NCBI GenBank assembly: GCA_947492745.1
Contig: CANLOE010000001.1
Span: forward strand, 1-64,000
Source of the DNA: an uncultured Cyclobacteriaceae bacterium
GTDB lineage: Bacteria > Bacteroidota > Bacteroidia > Cytophagales > Cyclobacteriaceae
DNA length: 64,000 bases
Direction: 5' to 3'
Below, piece by piece: positions 18,701 through 28,936 of the stretch. Made by a program: the position numbers and the translations under genes. Within the stretch, counting starts at the first letter, position 1. The number at the start of each line of letters is the position of its first letter. The notes under the pieces are model-generated. The model did not search any database. It saw only the letters and a list, made by a program, of their open reading frames with translations, and was not told the DNA's origin.

Positions 18701-19987
18701 ATGGCGGGATGTAGTTCGTGCGGTACGGGTAATGATGGGACAGCGGTTGCCGGCTGTAAGAGCAACGGAGGTTGTTCTACAGGTGGTTGTAACAAGATGA
18801 ATGTTTTCGATTGGCTGTCCAATATGGGGGTACCCAGTGTAGATACTTTTGAAGTCGTAGAAGTAAGGTTCAAAGGAGGGCGAAAAGAGTTTTTCAGGAA
18901 CAGTGCGGGCTTGGACCTAACCACTGGTGATGCCGTCGTAGTGGACGTGCCCAATGGCCATCATATAGGCTATATATCGATGCAGGGAGAGCTTGTCAGG
19001 CTCCAAATGCAGAAAAAGAAGATAAAGAACGACGGGGAGATACGCAAGGTCTATCGCATCGCAACGGGCAAGGATATCGATAAGTATAACGAGGTCAAAG
19101 ACAAGGAAATGCCCACCCTCTACAAGGCCAGACGCATCATTACCGATTTGAAACTGGAGATGAAACTCTCCGATATAGAATATCAAGCGGACAATACCAA
19201 AGCCACTTTTTACTACTCTGCTGACGATAGGGTAGATTTCCGAGAATTGATAAAAATACTGGCGGCCGAATTCAAAGTCCGAATAGAAATGCGACAGATC
19301 AGCCTCCGACAAGAGGCCGGCCGGCTGGGAGGCTTAGGTTCATGCGGAAGGGAACTCTGTTGTTCCACTTGGTTATCCGACTTTCGAAGTGTATCCACCA
19401 GTGCGGCGCGTTATCAGAACCTATCGTTGAATCCCAGCAAGCTATCCGGTCAGTGCGGCAGACTCAAGTGCTGTCTTAACTATGAGCTGGATACTTATAT
19501 GGACGCACTGAGCGATATACCAAAACTGGAAGGGCCGCTGAAAACCGAGAAAGGTGATGCCAAACTACAGAAAACGGATATATTCCGTAAAATTATGTGG
19601 TTCGGCTATGAGGATGAAAGCTTATGGCATCCTATTTCCATCCATCGTGTAAAGGAAATCATCGCTCTCAACAAAAGCGGTAAATTGCCCGACTCACTCA
19701 TGGAAGACGATGTCATCTCAGAAAAACTGAGCGGTGTCCATTCCCTGAACAGCGACTTGGAAAAAATGGACCGCAAATACAAGGATAAAAGCCGATCGAA
19801 CAAAAAAAGAAGAAACTCCAAACCAAAAAAGAAGAAAGAACCGCAAACTGCGGTAAAAAACAGCTCCAAGGAGGTTACCAAAAAAAGCGGTACCAATACT
19901 GGTAAGAGCAAAAACAATACTAGGAATCGCAATAATACCACTCGGAAAAAGTCTTCCAACAACAATAAACCCAGAGGAAAAAAATGA
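18701..19987 (+). CDS. ricT: PSP1/RicT-like protein with Cys-rich N-terminus
   Basis: 428 aa. The N-terminus is Cys/Gly-rich (MAGCSSCGTGND.. GCSTGGCNKMN). The PSP1 core (about 45-270) contains the conserved RLGGLGSCGRELCCSTWL and GQCGRLKCCLNYELD cysteine motifs. In Bacillus RicT belongs to the RicAFT complex, which binds Fe-S clusters and promotes RNase Y maturation of mRNA; the role in Bacteroidota is not established. The C-terminal about 70 residues are very basic and Lys/Asn-rich (KKRRNSKPKKKKE), probably nucleic-acid binding. It overlaps gldH by 4 bp (ATGA), so the two are co-translated. Confidence 0.88.
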   Translation: MAGCSSCGTGNDGTAVAGCKSNGGCSTGGCNKMNVFDWLSNMGVPSVDTFEVVEVRFKGGRKEFFRNSAGLDLTTGDAVVVDVPNGHHIGYISMQGELVRLQMQKKKIKNDGEIRKVYRIATGKDIDKYNEVKDKEMPTLYKARRIITDLKLEMKLSDIEYQADNTKATFYYSADDRVDFRELIKILAAEFKVRIEMRQISLRQEAGRLGGLGSCGRELCCSTWLSDFRSVSTSAARYQNLSLNPSKLSGQCGRLKCCLNYELDTYMDALSDIPKLEGPLKTEKGDAKLQKTDIFRKIMWFGYEDESLWHPISIHRVKEIIALNKSGKLPDSLMEDDVISEKLSGVHSLNSDLEKMDRKYKDKSRSNKKRRNSKPKKKKEPQTAVKNSSKEVTKKSGTNTGKSKNNTRNRNNTTRKKSSNNNKPRGKK

Positions 19988-20463
19988 ATAAAATCACTTT
20001 CCTTCTCGGCTTATGTACTCTGGTTATACTCTCCTCTTGTGACCCTGCACGGGTTTATGAAAAGAATATTGACTTTGAAAATCGTATCTGGCGTCAAGAC
20101 AGCATTTCCTCCTTTAGTTTTATCATCAACGATACCACACTGAAGTATAATCTCTTTTACGCCATTAGAAACTCAGTCGACTATCCCTATCATAACCTGT
20201 ATATCAACTATACTTTAAAGGATAGTATGGGAAATGTACTCAGTACAGAACTAAATGATGCCTCTCTCTTCAACCCAAAAACGGGAAAGCCAAAAGGAGA
20301 GGGGCTTGGAGATGTTTTCGATCATAGAATCCTATTTCTGGAAAATTTCCGTTTCAGCCAGCTAGGAGAACATCATATCGATGTGCAACAATTCATGAGA
20401 ACAGACTCTCTGTCCGAAATCATGTCTTTCGGAATAAGGGTAGAAAAAAAGGAAAACCCCTAA
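19984..20463 (+). CDS. gldH: Gliding motility lipoprotein GldH
   Basis: 159 aa. A lipoprotein signal ends in ILSSC with the acylated Cys19, followed by the GldH-typical PARVYEKNIDFENRIW block. The rest is a predicted beta-sandwich (YNLFYAIRNSVDYPYHNLYI, then NYTLKD). GldH is required for gliding in Flavobacterium johnsoniae and co-occurs with the type IX secretion system. The ricT-gldH pairing is common in Bacteroidota. The start overlaps the ricT stop. Confidence 0.9.
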   Translation: MNKITFLLGLCTLVILSSCDPARVYEKNIDFENRIWRQDSISSFSFIINDTTLKYNLFYAIRNSVDYPYHNLYINYTLKDSMGNVLSTELNDASLFNPKTGKPKGEGLGDVFDHRILFLENFRFSQLGEHHIDVQQFMRTDSLSEIMSFGIRVEKKENP

Positions 20464-20617
20464 TCCATAGAAGATAGTACTACTTCCTGCACTATCGGAC
20501 ACAATGACCATAAACCATGTCTTAACAAATGCACTACCCAGAACCTCAAGGTCAGATTAGTCCACTGAGGTTAAGATATGTCATGAATAAATCATAAATT
20601 TATCAAATTTTTCACGC

Positions 20618-21958
20618 ATGAGGATAATTATTGCCGGTGCAGGGGATATAGGTTTCCACTTGGCCAAACTGCTTGCCTATGAGGAACAGGATATTGTTCT
20701 TATCGATATCGATGAGGATAAGCTGAAGCATGCGGCCAACAACTTGGACGTAGCCACGATCAAGGGTACCTCCACCTCCTATAAGATACTTGAAGAGGCC
20801 GATGTCAGTAATGCGGATCTGCTCATCAGTGCGACCTCCTCCGAGGAGACCAATCTAACTACGGCAATCATCGGAAAACACCTGGGCGCCAAAAAAACGG
20901 TGGCGAGGATACAGAACCTCGAATACCTGCTCAATCGCGAAAAACTGGACTTGAGGAATTTGGGCATCGATGAGATCATCTCCCCCGAATCCCTTGCAGC
21001 CAAGGAGATAAAACGGCTGTTAAAGGATGTGGCCGTGACGGATACCTTCGATTTCGATAACGGCAAACTGTCCCTGATCGGTATCATTATCGACGAGGGC
21101 AGCGTATTGAAAAACAAGAGCCTAGAAGAGACCGCGCATCTCAACCCACAGCAGGACTTCATCACTGTGGCCGTACTCCGTAACAATACTACCATCATTC
21201 CTAGAGGGGATACGCACTTTCGCGTGGGGGATCATGCCTATTTTATTGCTCAGCCCCATGGTGTGGACCGCTTACTGGGCTTTGCAGGTAAGGAGAAGGT
21301 AGATATCAAGAGCATCATGGTACTTGGGGGCAGTAAAGTAGGCTTTCATACTGCCAAACGCTTGAGCCGCAAGTTCAAGGTAAAATTAATCGAAAAGGAT
21401 AAGGAAAAATGCTTCCATCTGGCGGATGAACTCCCCAATGTGATGGTCATCAATGGGGACGGTAGGGATATCGAACTCCTCAATGAAGAGGGACTGAAAG
21501 ATATGGATGCGTTCATCGCAGTGACGGGAAACTCCGAAACCAATATCATCTCTTGTCTGGCCGCCAAGAACATCGGTGTCAAAAAAACCATCTCCATGGT
21601 AGAGAACATCGACTATATCCATATATCCCAGAATATCGGCGTAGATACGATGATCAATAAAAAACTGATCTCCGCCAATTTTATTTTCAGATATATACGT
21701 CAAGGTAACGTTATCTCCCTGACCAGTATCCATGGGGTAGATGCAGAAGTACTGGAGTTCATCGTCAAAGCAGGCTCAAAAATTACCGAAAAAGAGATAA
21801 AGCTATTGGATTTTCCCAAAACGGCCATTATCGGCGGTGTTATCCGTAAGGGAGAAGGCCTTACTCCAATGGGGGATTTTCAGTTTCGCCCAAAGGATAG
21901 GGCCGTCGTACTGTGTCGTCCCGAGTGTATCCATATTGTAGAAGAGTTCTTCAAATGA
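20618..21958 (+). CDS. trkA: Trk system potassium uptake regulatory subunit TrkA
   Basis: 446 aa with the full tandem layout: two Rossmann RCK_N domains (MRIIIAGAGDIGFHLAKLL at the N-terminus; MVLGGSKVGFHTAKRL near residue 233), each followed by an RCK_C domain. It binds NAD(H)/nucleotides at the inner membrane face and gates the TrkH channel. trkH lies 323 bp downstream on the same strand, which supports the pairing. Confidence 0.95.
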   Translation: MRIIIAGAGDIGFHLAKLLAYEEQDIVLIDIDEDKLKHAANNLDVATIKGTSTSYKILEEADVSNADLLISATSSEETNLTTAIIGKHLGAKKTVARIQNLEYLLNREKLDLRNLGIDEIISPESLAAKEIKRLLKDVAVTDTFDFDNGKLSLIGIIIDEGSVLKNKSLEETAHLNPQQDFITVAVLRNNTTIIPRGDTHFRVGDHAYFIAQPHGVDRLLGFAGKEKVDIKSIMVLGGSKVGFHTAKRLSRKFKVKLIEKDKEKCFHLADELPNVMVINGDGRDIELLNEEGLKDMDAFIAVTGNSETNIISCLAAKNIGVKKTISMVENIDYIHISQNIGVDTMINKKLISANFIFRYIRQGNVISLTSIHGVDAEVLEFIVKAGSKITEKEIKLLDFPKTAIIGGVIRKGEGLTPMGDFQFRPKDRAVVLCRPECIHIVEEFFK

Positions 21959-22281
21959 GACTTTAACGTATCATGTCCCTATCGAATATCACGTATACAA
22001 GAAGCAATGTTGTTTTTCATCCTGTCATCCTCAAAAAGACAAAGGAAGTCGGGAGAACCCTATCCGTGGAAGTAGCGCCCGTATTCACGATGTCAGGACT
22101 GATAACGCCATCCAACCTTGGAGGTAAATGGTTCCCCATCTGTTTTTTGATGACCGCACTACATCCTCAGGACTTCATAATGGTACCGACATACTCGGCA
22201 GCAGTAGGATAAGTATTTGTAGCACCTGATTATTTTCCATAAAAAAATCTCCAGTAGATACCACAACACCACCGTACATCG
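21959..22281. other. trkA-trkH intergenic, nothing recognised
   Basis: A 79-codon frame (21973-22212) has no family resemblance and atypical composition; I do not call it. None of the R1-R7 repeats is seen here. Confidence 0.4.
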
Positions 22282-23736
22282 ATGAAATTCAATTTAAGGG
22301 TTATTTCAGGCATTCTCGGGCTATTGATTTCAATCAATGGCGTCTTTATGCTTCTCTGTTTGCCGTTCTCCTTATACTATCATGGCAAGTGGTTTCCACT
22401 ATTGCTTTCTTCCCTCATTACCTTGGGGACCGGGCTTGCACTTTGGTTGCCCAATAAAAATCTGGAAAACAAAGAACTGAAAAAGAGAGAAGGATACTTG
22501 GTCGTCACTTTGGGATGGCTGATGATGTCACTTTTCGGGACGCTACCCTATTTGCTCAGTGGTACCATACCCCACTTTACAGATGCTTTTTTCGAAACCA
22601 TATCGGGCCTTTCCACTACGGGCGCTTCTGTCCTCACGGATATCGAAGGGCAGGCCAAAGGCATTCTGTTCTGGAGAAGCCTCACTCAGTGGATTGGTGG
22701 GATGGGTATTATCGTGCTTGCGGTAGCCATACTACCACTATTGGGTATCGGAGGTATGCAGCTCTTTGTGGCCGAAGCACCCGGTATATCTCCCGATAAG
22801 CTCAAGCCCAGGATCAAAGATACGGCCATCCGATTATGGCTCATCTATGCTTTGCTTACCGCCGTGGAAACGGTCCTGCTCATGTTCGGGGGAATGAACT
22901 TTTACGATGCCATCAATCATGCACTCACCACTATGGCCACGGGAGGTTTCTCTACCAAGAACACCAGTGTTGCTCACTTCGAGTCAGCCTATATCGAATA
23001 CGTCATCATCCTGTTCATGTTCTTGGCCGGGACCAATTTTACCATGAACTATTTCGGGCTAAAGGGGCAGTTCAAAAAAGTGTGGAAAAACGAAGAGTTT
23101 CGCTATTACTTGGGTTCTATCGCCTTGTTTTCACTATTGATCTCCATCACGGTATTCTACGTTACCGACGACTCCTTCGAGAAGTCTTTTCGGGATTCCC
23201 TGTTTCAGGTCGTATCCGTTATTACTACCACAGGATATGCCACGGCCGATTATACCACATGGACTCCTGCACTGACCATTTTGTTTTTTCTTTTCATGTT
23301 TGTGGGAGGGTCCGCAGGTTCCACAGCAGGTGGCGTGAAGATAGTCCGGCATGTCATCCTTTTCAAGAACAGTTTTCTCGAACTCAAACGACAACTGCAC
23401 CCTTCGGCGGTCATGCCCGTCCGCCTGAACAGAAAAGCAGTCCGTCAGGAAATCACTTTCACGGTACTGGCCTTCATCATGATCTATTTCCTCATCTTTG
23501 CCGTCGGCTCACTTTTGGTCGCTCTGACGGGGGTGGACTTTCTCACAAGTATCGGGGCAGTGGCGACTTCTTTGGGAAACATCGGCCCAGGACTGAACAA
23601 GGTCGGCCCTGTAGAGAATTTTGCAGGCCTACCTAGCGCAGCCAAATGGATGCTATCCCTGCTGATGCTTCTGGGAAGACTGGAACTGTTTACCGTACTG
23701 ATGCTGTTCACACCTCATTACTGGAAGCGCGGATAA
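22282..23736 (+). CDS. trkH: Trk system potassium transporter TrkH
   Basis: 484 aa, polytopic inner-membrane protein with the four-fold TM-P-TM layout. Selectivity-filter regions are visible: ISGLSTTGASVLTD, TTMATGGFSTKNTS, VSVITTTGYATADY, and near the C-terminus SIGAVATSLGNIGPGL. The GGSAGSTAGGVKIVRH loop is the conserved segment after the third filter. It carries K+ uptake together with TrkA. Confidence 0.95.
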   Translation: MKFNLRVISGILGLLISINGVFMLLCLPFSLYYHGKWFPLLLSSLITLGTGLALWLPNKNLENKELKKREGYLVVTLGWLMMSLFGTLPYLLSGTIPHFTDAFFETISGLSTTGASVLTDIEGQAKGILFWRSLTQWIGGMGIIVLAVAILPLLGIGGMQLFVAEAPGISPDKLKPRIKDTAIRLWLIYALLTAVETVLLMFGGMNFYDAINHALTTMATGGFSTKNTSVAHFESAYIEYVIILFMFLAGTNFTMNYFGLKGQFKKVWKNEEFRYYLGSIALFSLLISITVFYVTDDSFEKSFRDSLFQVVSVITTTGYATADYTTWTPALTILFFLFMFVGGSAGSTAGGVKIVRHVILFKNSFLELKRQLHPSAVMPVRLNRKAVRQEITFTVLAFIMIYFLIFAVGSLLVALTGVDFLTSIGAVATSLGNIGPGLNKVGPVENFAGLPSAAKWMLSLLMLLGRLELFTVLMLFTPHYWKRG

Positions 23737-23772
23737 ACATAATAGCAGTCCCAACCCATTGTGCAGTGATAC

Positions 23773-24174
23773 TTACTGGTCGGTCACCAAATGCTCACCC
23801 ATACCCATACCCTGCTCTTCTTTGGGATTTGGGCCATATTGGTTTGTCCCCGGCTGGCTATCTGTCGCCAATAATACGATCAACCATATAACGCCAATAA
23901 GGGGAATTAAAGCTATGAACATCATCCAACCGCTCTTTCCTACATCATGCAACCTTCTTACCAATAGGGCTAGGGAAGGCACAAATACAAAAAGGCTGTA
24001 GAGCATGCCCATTACACCTGAACCAAGCTCATTGGAGAGGCCCAAAAGACTATCCAGCATGCCGATCAAAATAGAAATTATAGCACTGATCAATCCGAAC
24101 ATCCAGTATTCTTTTCTTCTGGAGCGTCCTTTGAATTCTGCGTACTTCTTAAAAGCCATTAAATACCAATTCAT
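23773..24174 (-). CDS. DUF805 inner-membrane protein
   Basis: 133 aa. It shows the DUF805 pattern: N-terminal WYLMAFKKYAEFKGRSRRKE followed by YWMF, two central hydrophobic helices, the RRLHDVGKSGWW-type loop (here RRLHDVGKSGWMMF), a last helix, and a Gly/Pro-rich hydrophilic tail (DSQPGTNQYGPNPKEEQ). Function is unknown in the family. It is convergent with trkH, with 36 bp between the stops. Confidence 0.9.
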   Translation of the reverse strand: MNWYLMAFKKYAEFKGRSRRKEYWMFGLISAIISILIGMLDSLLGLSNELGSGVMGMLYSLFVFVPSLALLVRRLHDVGKSGWMMFIALIPLIGVIWLIVLLATDSQPGTNQYGPNPKEEQGMGMGEHLVTDQ

Positions 24175-24539
24175 ATATTATGTGATTTAGATTTGAATTC
24201 TTTTGATTGTGTTATCCTTTTGGCAATAGTATATACCTGCTACCTGAGTGTAGTAACCGTAAAAGCGTACTTATCTAAAATCAGGATATCATTCGATATC
24301 GATTCATCTACCATACCTATCATTTGGTCCGTGAGTGAACACAATACATCGCACTGCCATGGTTATCCCCTAATACAATTACTTGGGATAAAAAGTGGTT
24401 CCTACCGAAAAATCGCGCGCCATCTAAAAACCCCAATATGATTGTTCTACAGAAGTATTATCAGGATAGCTTCCATTGATCAACGTCCATACTATTTTTC
24501 CCGAGCGTACCTTGGCGATATTTATAACGCACTGTAGAG

Positions 24540-24725
24540 AAGTTTCAAAGCATATCTTATCTCACTTGGATTGTATTGACCTTTAGGTCAAATGGAACTC
24601 ACCTGTACTGCATTTACCTCAAACCTTTACTTTTCCCATCACGCTCATTGTCAATGATGCTCACGCGGTAGTCTGGACCCTCTGCAAATAATGTCCTCAA
24701 GGACATTTTCTTAACACTACTCAAA
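24540..24725. repeat. R6-like degenerate remnant
   Basis: CACGCTCATTGTCAATGATG, then CTCACGCGGTAGTCTGGACC and ATAATGTCCTCAAGGACATT, match the inner part of the R6 copies at 44541 and 60236. The ends are lost. The region 24175-24540 shows nothing I recognise. Confidence 0.5.
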
Positions 24726-24807
24726 ATGTCTAGAGATACTTTTGCATGAAAAATAAAATTTTTCTCAATATATTTAAATTTCATCAATAAAAAAACATGG
24801 ACATGAA

Positions 24808-24889
24808 TTAAACCCAAAATGGTCCATAGCCTTCCTATTACGAGTATAAATTGCTTCAAGATCAGCGGTTTTACGCTGCACAGGTTTTA
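24808..24889 (+). repeat. R4 left half joined to R1 copy 6
   Basis: TTAAACCCAAAATGGTCC.. to GCACAGGTTT matches the left half of 3220-3443. The R1 element begins at the next TA. The right half is missing. Confidence 0.7.
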
Positions 24890-25049
24890 TACAAATTTGG
24901 ATTTCACATATCGTATAAGGTTGCGCGGGCGCATTTAGTTTCAATCAAGGCGAGAACCGCAGGGATAGCAGCGCTATCCCGAGGGTTGTCAACGCTGAGT
25001 GAAGCAAAATGAACAGGAAGATAGGCGATATCTAAAAGCTAAGTTTGTA
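24890..25049 (+). repeat. R1 palindromic element, copy 6
   Basis: 160 bp with slightly more substitutions than the others (CATATCGTATAAGGTTGCGC). The central hairpin is intact. Confidence 0.85.
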
Positions 25050-25090
25050 GTAGACATTGCCATCAAAAATAGTATCCCATTACTTGTCAT

Positions 25091-25127
25091 AAAAAAAACC
25101 CGATTTACACTGAGCAAATCGGGTTCT
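25091..25127 (-). terminator. Rho-independent terminator of secDF
   Basis: On the minus strand: AACCCGATTT, 9-nt loop, AAATCGGGTT, then eight T's. It lies about 65 bp past the secDF stop. Confidence 0.9.
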
Positions 25128-25192
25128 TTCTTCAAATGTATACTATATATTCCGTACCGATAGGCCTTATCCTGGCCTTTGATACCTGATAT

Positions 25193-28100
25193 TTAGGCCA
25201 TTTTGGCTTGAGCTTCCGCACGTTCTTTCGCTCTTTCAGCTTCTTCGCTCGCTTTTTTGAGTGCATTCTTATCCAAGTCGATGACTATAGGAGTCGCAAT
25301 AAAAACAGAAGAATAGGTACCGACGACCACACCTACCAGTAAAGCAAAGGAAAATCCCCTGAGTACTTCACCGCCAAACAGAAAGAGTATCAGTACAACA
25401 ATGAGTGTGGTCAGCGAAGTGATCAAGGTCCTGTTCAGTGTACTGTTGATGGCCGTATTAAAAGTCTTCACTTGATCGCTGCCCGTTCCCAAGTTCAAGA
25501 ATTCCCTCACACGGTCAAAGACGACCACGGTATCATTGATAGAATAACCGATGATGGTCAGTATTGCCGCTATGAACACCTGATCTACTTCGTAGGAAAT
25601 ACCTACCAGCCTGGCAAAAGCAAAAGCAGATAATACCACTAGGGTATCGTGGAATAGCGCAATGATGGCACCAAGGCCAAACTGCCATCGTTTGAACCGA
25701 ATCAGTATGTAGAGGAAAATAATGATCAATGAGAAAATAACCGAGTTACGTGATGCATTTTTGATATCATCCGCAATGGTCGCCCCTACTTTCGAAGAAC
25801 TGGATATGGTGAAATGCCCATCATCTACTTTGGAGTCGTCCTGAACATACTGTTTTCCCGTGACAGTGGTCAGCCCCGCTATCAATTTCTGTCTTACCGC
25901 CTCATCTGCCTCCGTAGATTCGTCCTCTACGCGATAAGATGTGGTCACCTTTATGATATTGTTACCGCCAAAAGTCTTCACTTCCGAACTAACACCTTCA
26001 AAGCTATCGCTCAGTTGTGTTTTCATGTCAGAAGGCTCCACGGGTTCGTTGAACGTAACCACATAGGAACGGCCTCCCGTAAAATCAACACCCAAGTTCA
26101 ACTCCAAAGTAAATATCAAGATAACGCCCACGAGCACAAAAGCCCCCGAAGCCATATAGGCTACCTTGCGTTTGCCCATAAAATCATAATTGAACTTGGA
26201 CAATAGTCCTTTGGAAAAAGGCGTCTTGAAAGACAATTTACTTTCATCTCCCTTACCGGTCATCCATACGGTGATCAATCGCGTGATCAATAGTGCCGAG
26301 AACAAAGAACAGGCAATACCCACGATCAGGGTTATGGCAAAACCTTTTACCGGCCCCTGACCCAATACATAGAGTATGGCCGCTGTTAGGAATGTGGTGA
26401 TGTTCGCATCAAAAATAGAACTGAATGCTTTCTTATAACCTGTACTGATGGCTTCTCTCAGCTTGACCCCATTACGCATCTCTTCTCGTATCCTCTCAAA
26501 AATCAGCACGTTGGCATCAATGGACATACCGATAGTCAGTACAATACCTGCAATACCCGGTAAGGTAAGGGCCGCATTCAACTGCGCTAGAATGCCTAAG
26601 ATGAAAAAGATGTTGAACAAAAGGGCCACATTGGCAATCAGACCGCCTTTAGCATAATAGGCCATCATGAAAAGAACGACAATGACCAGACCGGCCAAGA
26701 TAGAGGTGATACCGTCTCGTTGTGCGGCCTTACCTAAAGTAGGTCCGATGATGGCCTCTTCCACGATGCGTGTAGGCGCGGGCAATGTTCCCGTTTTCAG
26801 GATATTGGCCAAATCCTTGGCTTCTTCTATAGTGAAGTTTCCGGATATCTGTGTGTTACCACTGGGAATCTCACTTTGAATAACAGGGTCGGAGTACACT
26901 AGATTATCCAGTACTACAGCCACTTGTTTTCCGATGTTCTCCGCTGTCAGTTTCTTCCACTTTCGCGTACCTTCAGGGTTCATTTTCATGGATACGGCAG
27001 GAGAAGACTTTTCATCCAAACTCTGATTGGCATCGTCCACTACTTCTCCGCTCAGAGAGGCTTGTCCCCGCTCTTCTTTGACAAAGACCAAACGCATGAA
27101 TTCCTTGGGCCCATCTTTCTCGATAGCGGCGGGCTTTGCCGTCCATAGTATCCGAAGTGAATTGGGAATCAGGTCCTGCACGTCCTGACGCTGAAGGATA
27201 CGGTTGATCTGAGCAGTATCTTTCACGTTATAGGTCATAAACCCTTGTGATAAGCTGAGTAGTGCAGAAGTGCTGTTGTCCAATGTGGAATCCAGGCCGG
27301 CATCCAGACTATCCTGTGCGGCATCCAACTGAGCGCCCAAGCTATCCTCTCCGCCCAGCTCTTCGGATACCAGACTGTCCGAATCTGTCGTGAGCAGCGT
27401 GTCTCCTTCGTCGAAGGTAGTGGATTCTGCTTCCAAGTCGCTACTCAGGTCTTTGCTCAAAGAACTCTCTTCTACCGTCTTGAGTTTTTTCTCTTCTACC
27501 AATAGATTGTTAATGGCAAACAAGGTGGTACTTACTTCCTGTCCATCCGCTACTTTCCAGAATTCCAATTTGGCAACACCCTGCAAAAGTTTCCTGACCC
27601 TTTCCGGGTTATCAGCACCGGGGATTTCCACCTGAATCCTACCTGACCCTTGCAGTCGCTGGATATTGGGCTGCGAGGTACCGAACTGGTCGATTCTGGA
27701 GCGAAGGATAATCAGAGAACGGTCGATAGCTTCATCGATTTCATCGTTGATGACTTTCATTACTTCATCATCCGTAGACCTAGAGGTGATGCCACGCTCC
27801 TTGTTCGACGAATTATTGAAGATATTACTTAGTTTTGCACTAGGGTTGGCTTCTCTGTAAGCCTCGTAGAAAAGAGAGGCAAAGGTTCCTTGATTACTTT
27901 TCTGCATTTCTTTGGCCTTCTCCAAGGCTCCCAGGAACTGCGGGGTTTTGTTGTTGCCGCTCAGCCCTTTGAGAATGTCCACAGGAGAAACCTCTAGAGT
28001 TACGTGCATCCCACCTTGCAAATCGAGTCCCAAGTTCAACTCGGAATCCTTCACTTCTTTATAGGTGTATTCTTTACCAAGAAAGTTATATACGGGTACG

Positions 28101-28279
28101 TTCCATACCGAGTCCAGATAGTTCTGTTTCTTGGTCAGGTCCACCACATCATTGCTATCGGTAGCATATTCGATAGCTTCTTTTTGAATGTTTCTGGAAA
28201 CAAACGTAAACGACAGGTAATACAGGCATAATGCTGTAATGATTACCGTCAGTACGATAATAACGCCTTTATTTCGCAT
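25193..28279 (-). CDS. secDF: Protein translocase subunit SecDF (fused)
   Basis: 1028 aa, SecD and SecF in one chain, as is usual in Bacteroidota. The SecD part (about 1-690) starts with one TM helix and LNLGLDLQGGMHVTLEV, has the large periplasmic P1 region with an acidic low-complexity insert (about 280-345), and a five-helix bundle containing the LTIGMSIDANVLIFERI motif. The SecF part (about 705-1005) has NLGVDFTGGRSYVV and LTIIGYSINDTVVVFDRVRE. It uses the proton gradient to pull proteins out of SecYEG. The C-terminal tail is Ala/Glu/Lys-rich. A terminator follows. Confidence 0.96.
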   Translation of the reverse strand: MRNKGVIIVLTVIITALCLYYLSFTFVSRNIQKEAIEYATDSNDVVDLTKKQNYLDSVWNVPVYNFLGKEYTYKEVKDSELNLGLDLQGGMHVTLEVSPVDILKGLSGNNKTPQFLGALEKAKEMQKSNQGTFASLFYEAYREANPSAKLSNIFNNSSNKERGITSRSTDDEVMKVINDEIDEAIDRSLIILRSRIDQFGTSQPNIQRLQGSGRIQVEIPGADNPERVRKLLQGVAKLEFWKVADGQEVSTTLFAINNLLVEEKKLKTVEESSLSKDLSSDLEAESTTFDEGDTLLTTDSDSLVSEELGGEDSLGAQLDAAQDSLDAGLDSTLDNSTSALLSLSQGFMTYNVKDTAQINRILQRQDVQDLIPNSLRILWTAKPAAIEKDGPKEFMRLVFVKEERGQASLSGEVVDDANQSLDEKSSPAVSMKMNPEGTRKWKKLTAENIGKQVAVVLDNLVYSDPVIQSEIPSGNTQISGNFTIEEAKDLANILKTGTLPAPTRIVEEAIIGPTLGKAAQRDGITSILAGLVIVVLFMMAYYAKGGLIANVALLFNIFFILGILAQLNAALTLPGIAGIVLTIGMSIDANVLIFERIREEMRNGVKLREAISTGYKKAFSSIFDANITTFLTAAILYVLGQGPVKGFAITLIVGIACSLFSALLITRLITVWMTGKGDESKLSFKTPFSKGLLSKFNYDFMGKRKVAYMASGAFVLVGVILIFTLELNLGVDFTGGRSYVVTFNEPVEPSDMKTQLSDSFEGVSSEVKTFGGNNIIKVTTSYRVEDESTEADEAVRQKLIAGLTTVTGKQYVQDDSKVDDGHFTISSSSKVGATIADDIKNASRNSVIFSLIIIFLYILIRFKRWQFGLGAIIALFHDTLVVLSAFAFARLVGISYEVDQVFIAAILTIIGYSINDTVVVFDRVREFLNLGTGSDQVKTFNTAINSTLNRTLITSLTTLIVVLILFLFGGEVLRGFSFALLVGVVVGTYSSVFIATPIVIDLDKNALKKASEEAERAKERAEAQAKMA

Positions 28280-28421
28280 TTTTAATTGATTTTGTATGAA
28301 TTGATAATGTATAAGTAAGGGGCCTATATGCCTATTGAATGATTTTCCTCTAGCTCGTCACTGGACAATTATGATGTCCAAAAGAGACCAACAGGGAAAC
28401 TGAAAATATCAAAAACCACGT

Positions 28422-28820
28422 TTATGGGGCATTGGGCGAGATAATACGCCGAAACAGCACTCTGAAATAGGCGGTAAATTCATGGAAAATCTCTTCCCGA
28501 TAATCATTCGGATCGAGTTCTGAAAATGCGGTCTCAAAAATAAAGTAGAGGGAGTGGTCGATATTCAGCAAACTGACAGCGGCAATGGCATCGTCAGTGG
28601 CATCAACGAAAATCGGCCCATCGGGAGTATCGGAATCGTTCAGTCCGTCAATATCCTGCTGACGGTCACTGGCATAGTGTTGTTCTTGGACATTCCCTTC
28701 AGGGGCGGCAAAATCGATATGAGAAAGTGAGCTACTGGTCAGTATGATCAGTGCAGCAAATATAGCCATCATTAGGGCTACAGTCTTTTTGGATTGCGCT
28801 ATGGTATATCGAATTCGCAT
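28422..28820 (-). CDS. Hypothetical membrane-anchored protein
   Basis: 132 aa. One N-terminal hydrophobic segment (about 13-33, KTVALMMAIFAALIILTSSS) suggests a signal anchor or peptide. An acidic Asp-rich middle follows (DRQQDIDGLNDSDTPDGPIF) and the C-terminus is more aromatic (EEIFHEFTAYFRVLFRRI). I recognise no family. It lies 142 bp upstream of secDF on the same strand, but co-transcription is not evident. Confidence 0.6.
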   Translation of the reverse strand: MRIRYTIAQSKKTVALMMAIFAALIILTSSSLSHIDFAAPEGNVQEQHYASDRQQDIDGLNDSDTPDGPIFVDATDDAIAAVSLLNIDHSLYFIFETAFSELDPNDYREEIFHEFTAYFRVLFRRIISPNAP

Positions 28821-28936
28821 CTATCGGGATACAAAGGTACGGAATATACGAAAATAAGCAACCGCTGAACATGGAATTGTCACTGGGATGCTGCTATGAA
28901 AGTATGAAGTACAAGAGAATCAGTTAATGGGCCTAA

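Noticed and set aside
21973-22212. 79-codon frame between trkA and trkH
   Set aside because: No recognisable domain, poor composition, and no conserved spacing; likely chance.
22515-23636. Long alternative frames inside trkH (22515-22799, 22836-23636)
   Set aside because: Shadow frames of a clear transporter gene; their sequences are His/Cys/Arg-rich and match nothing.
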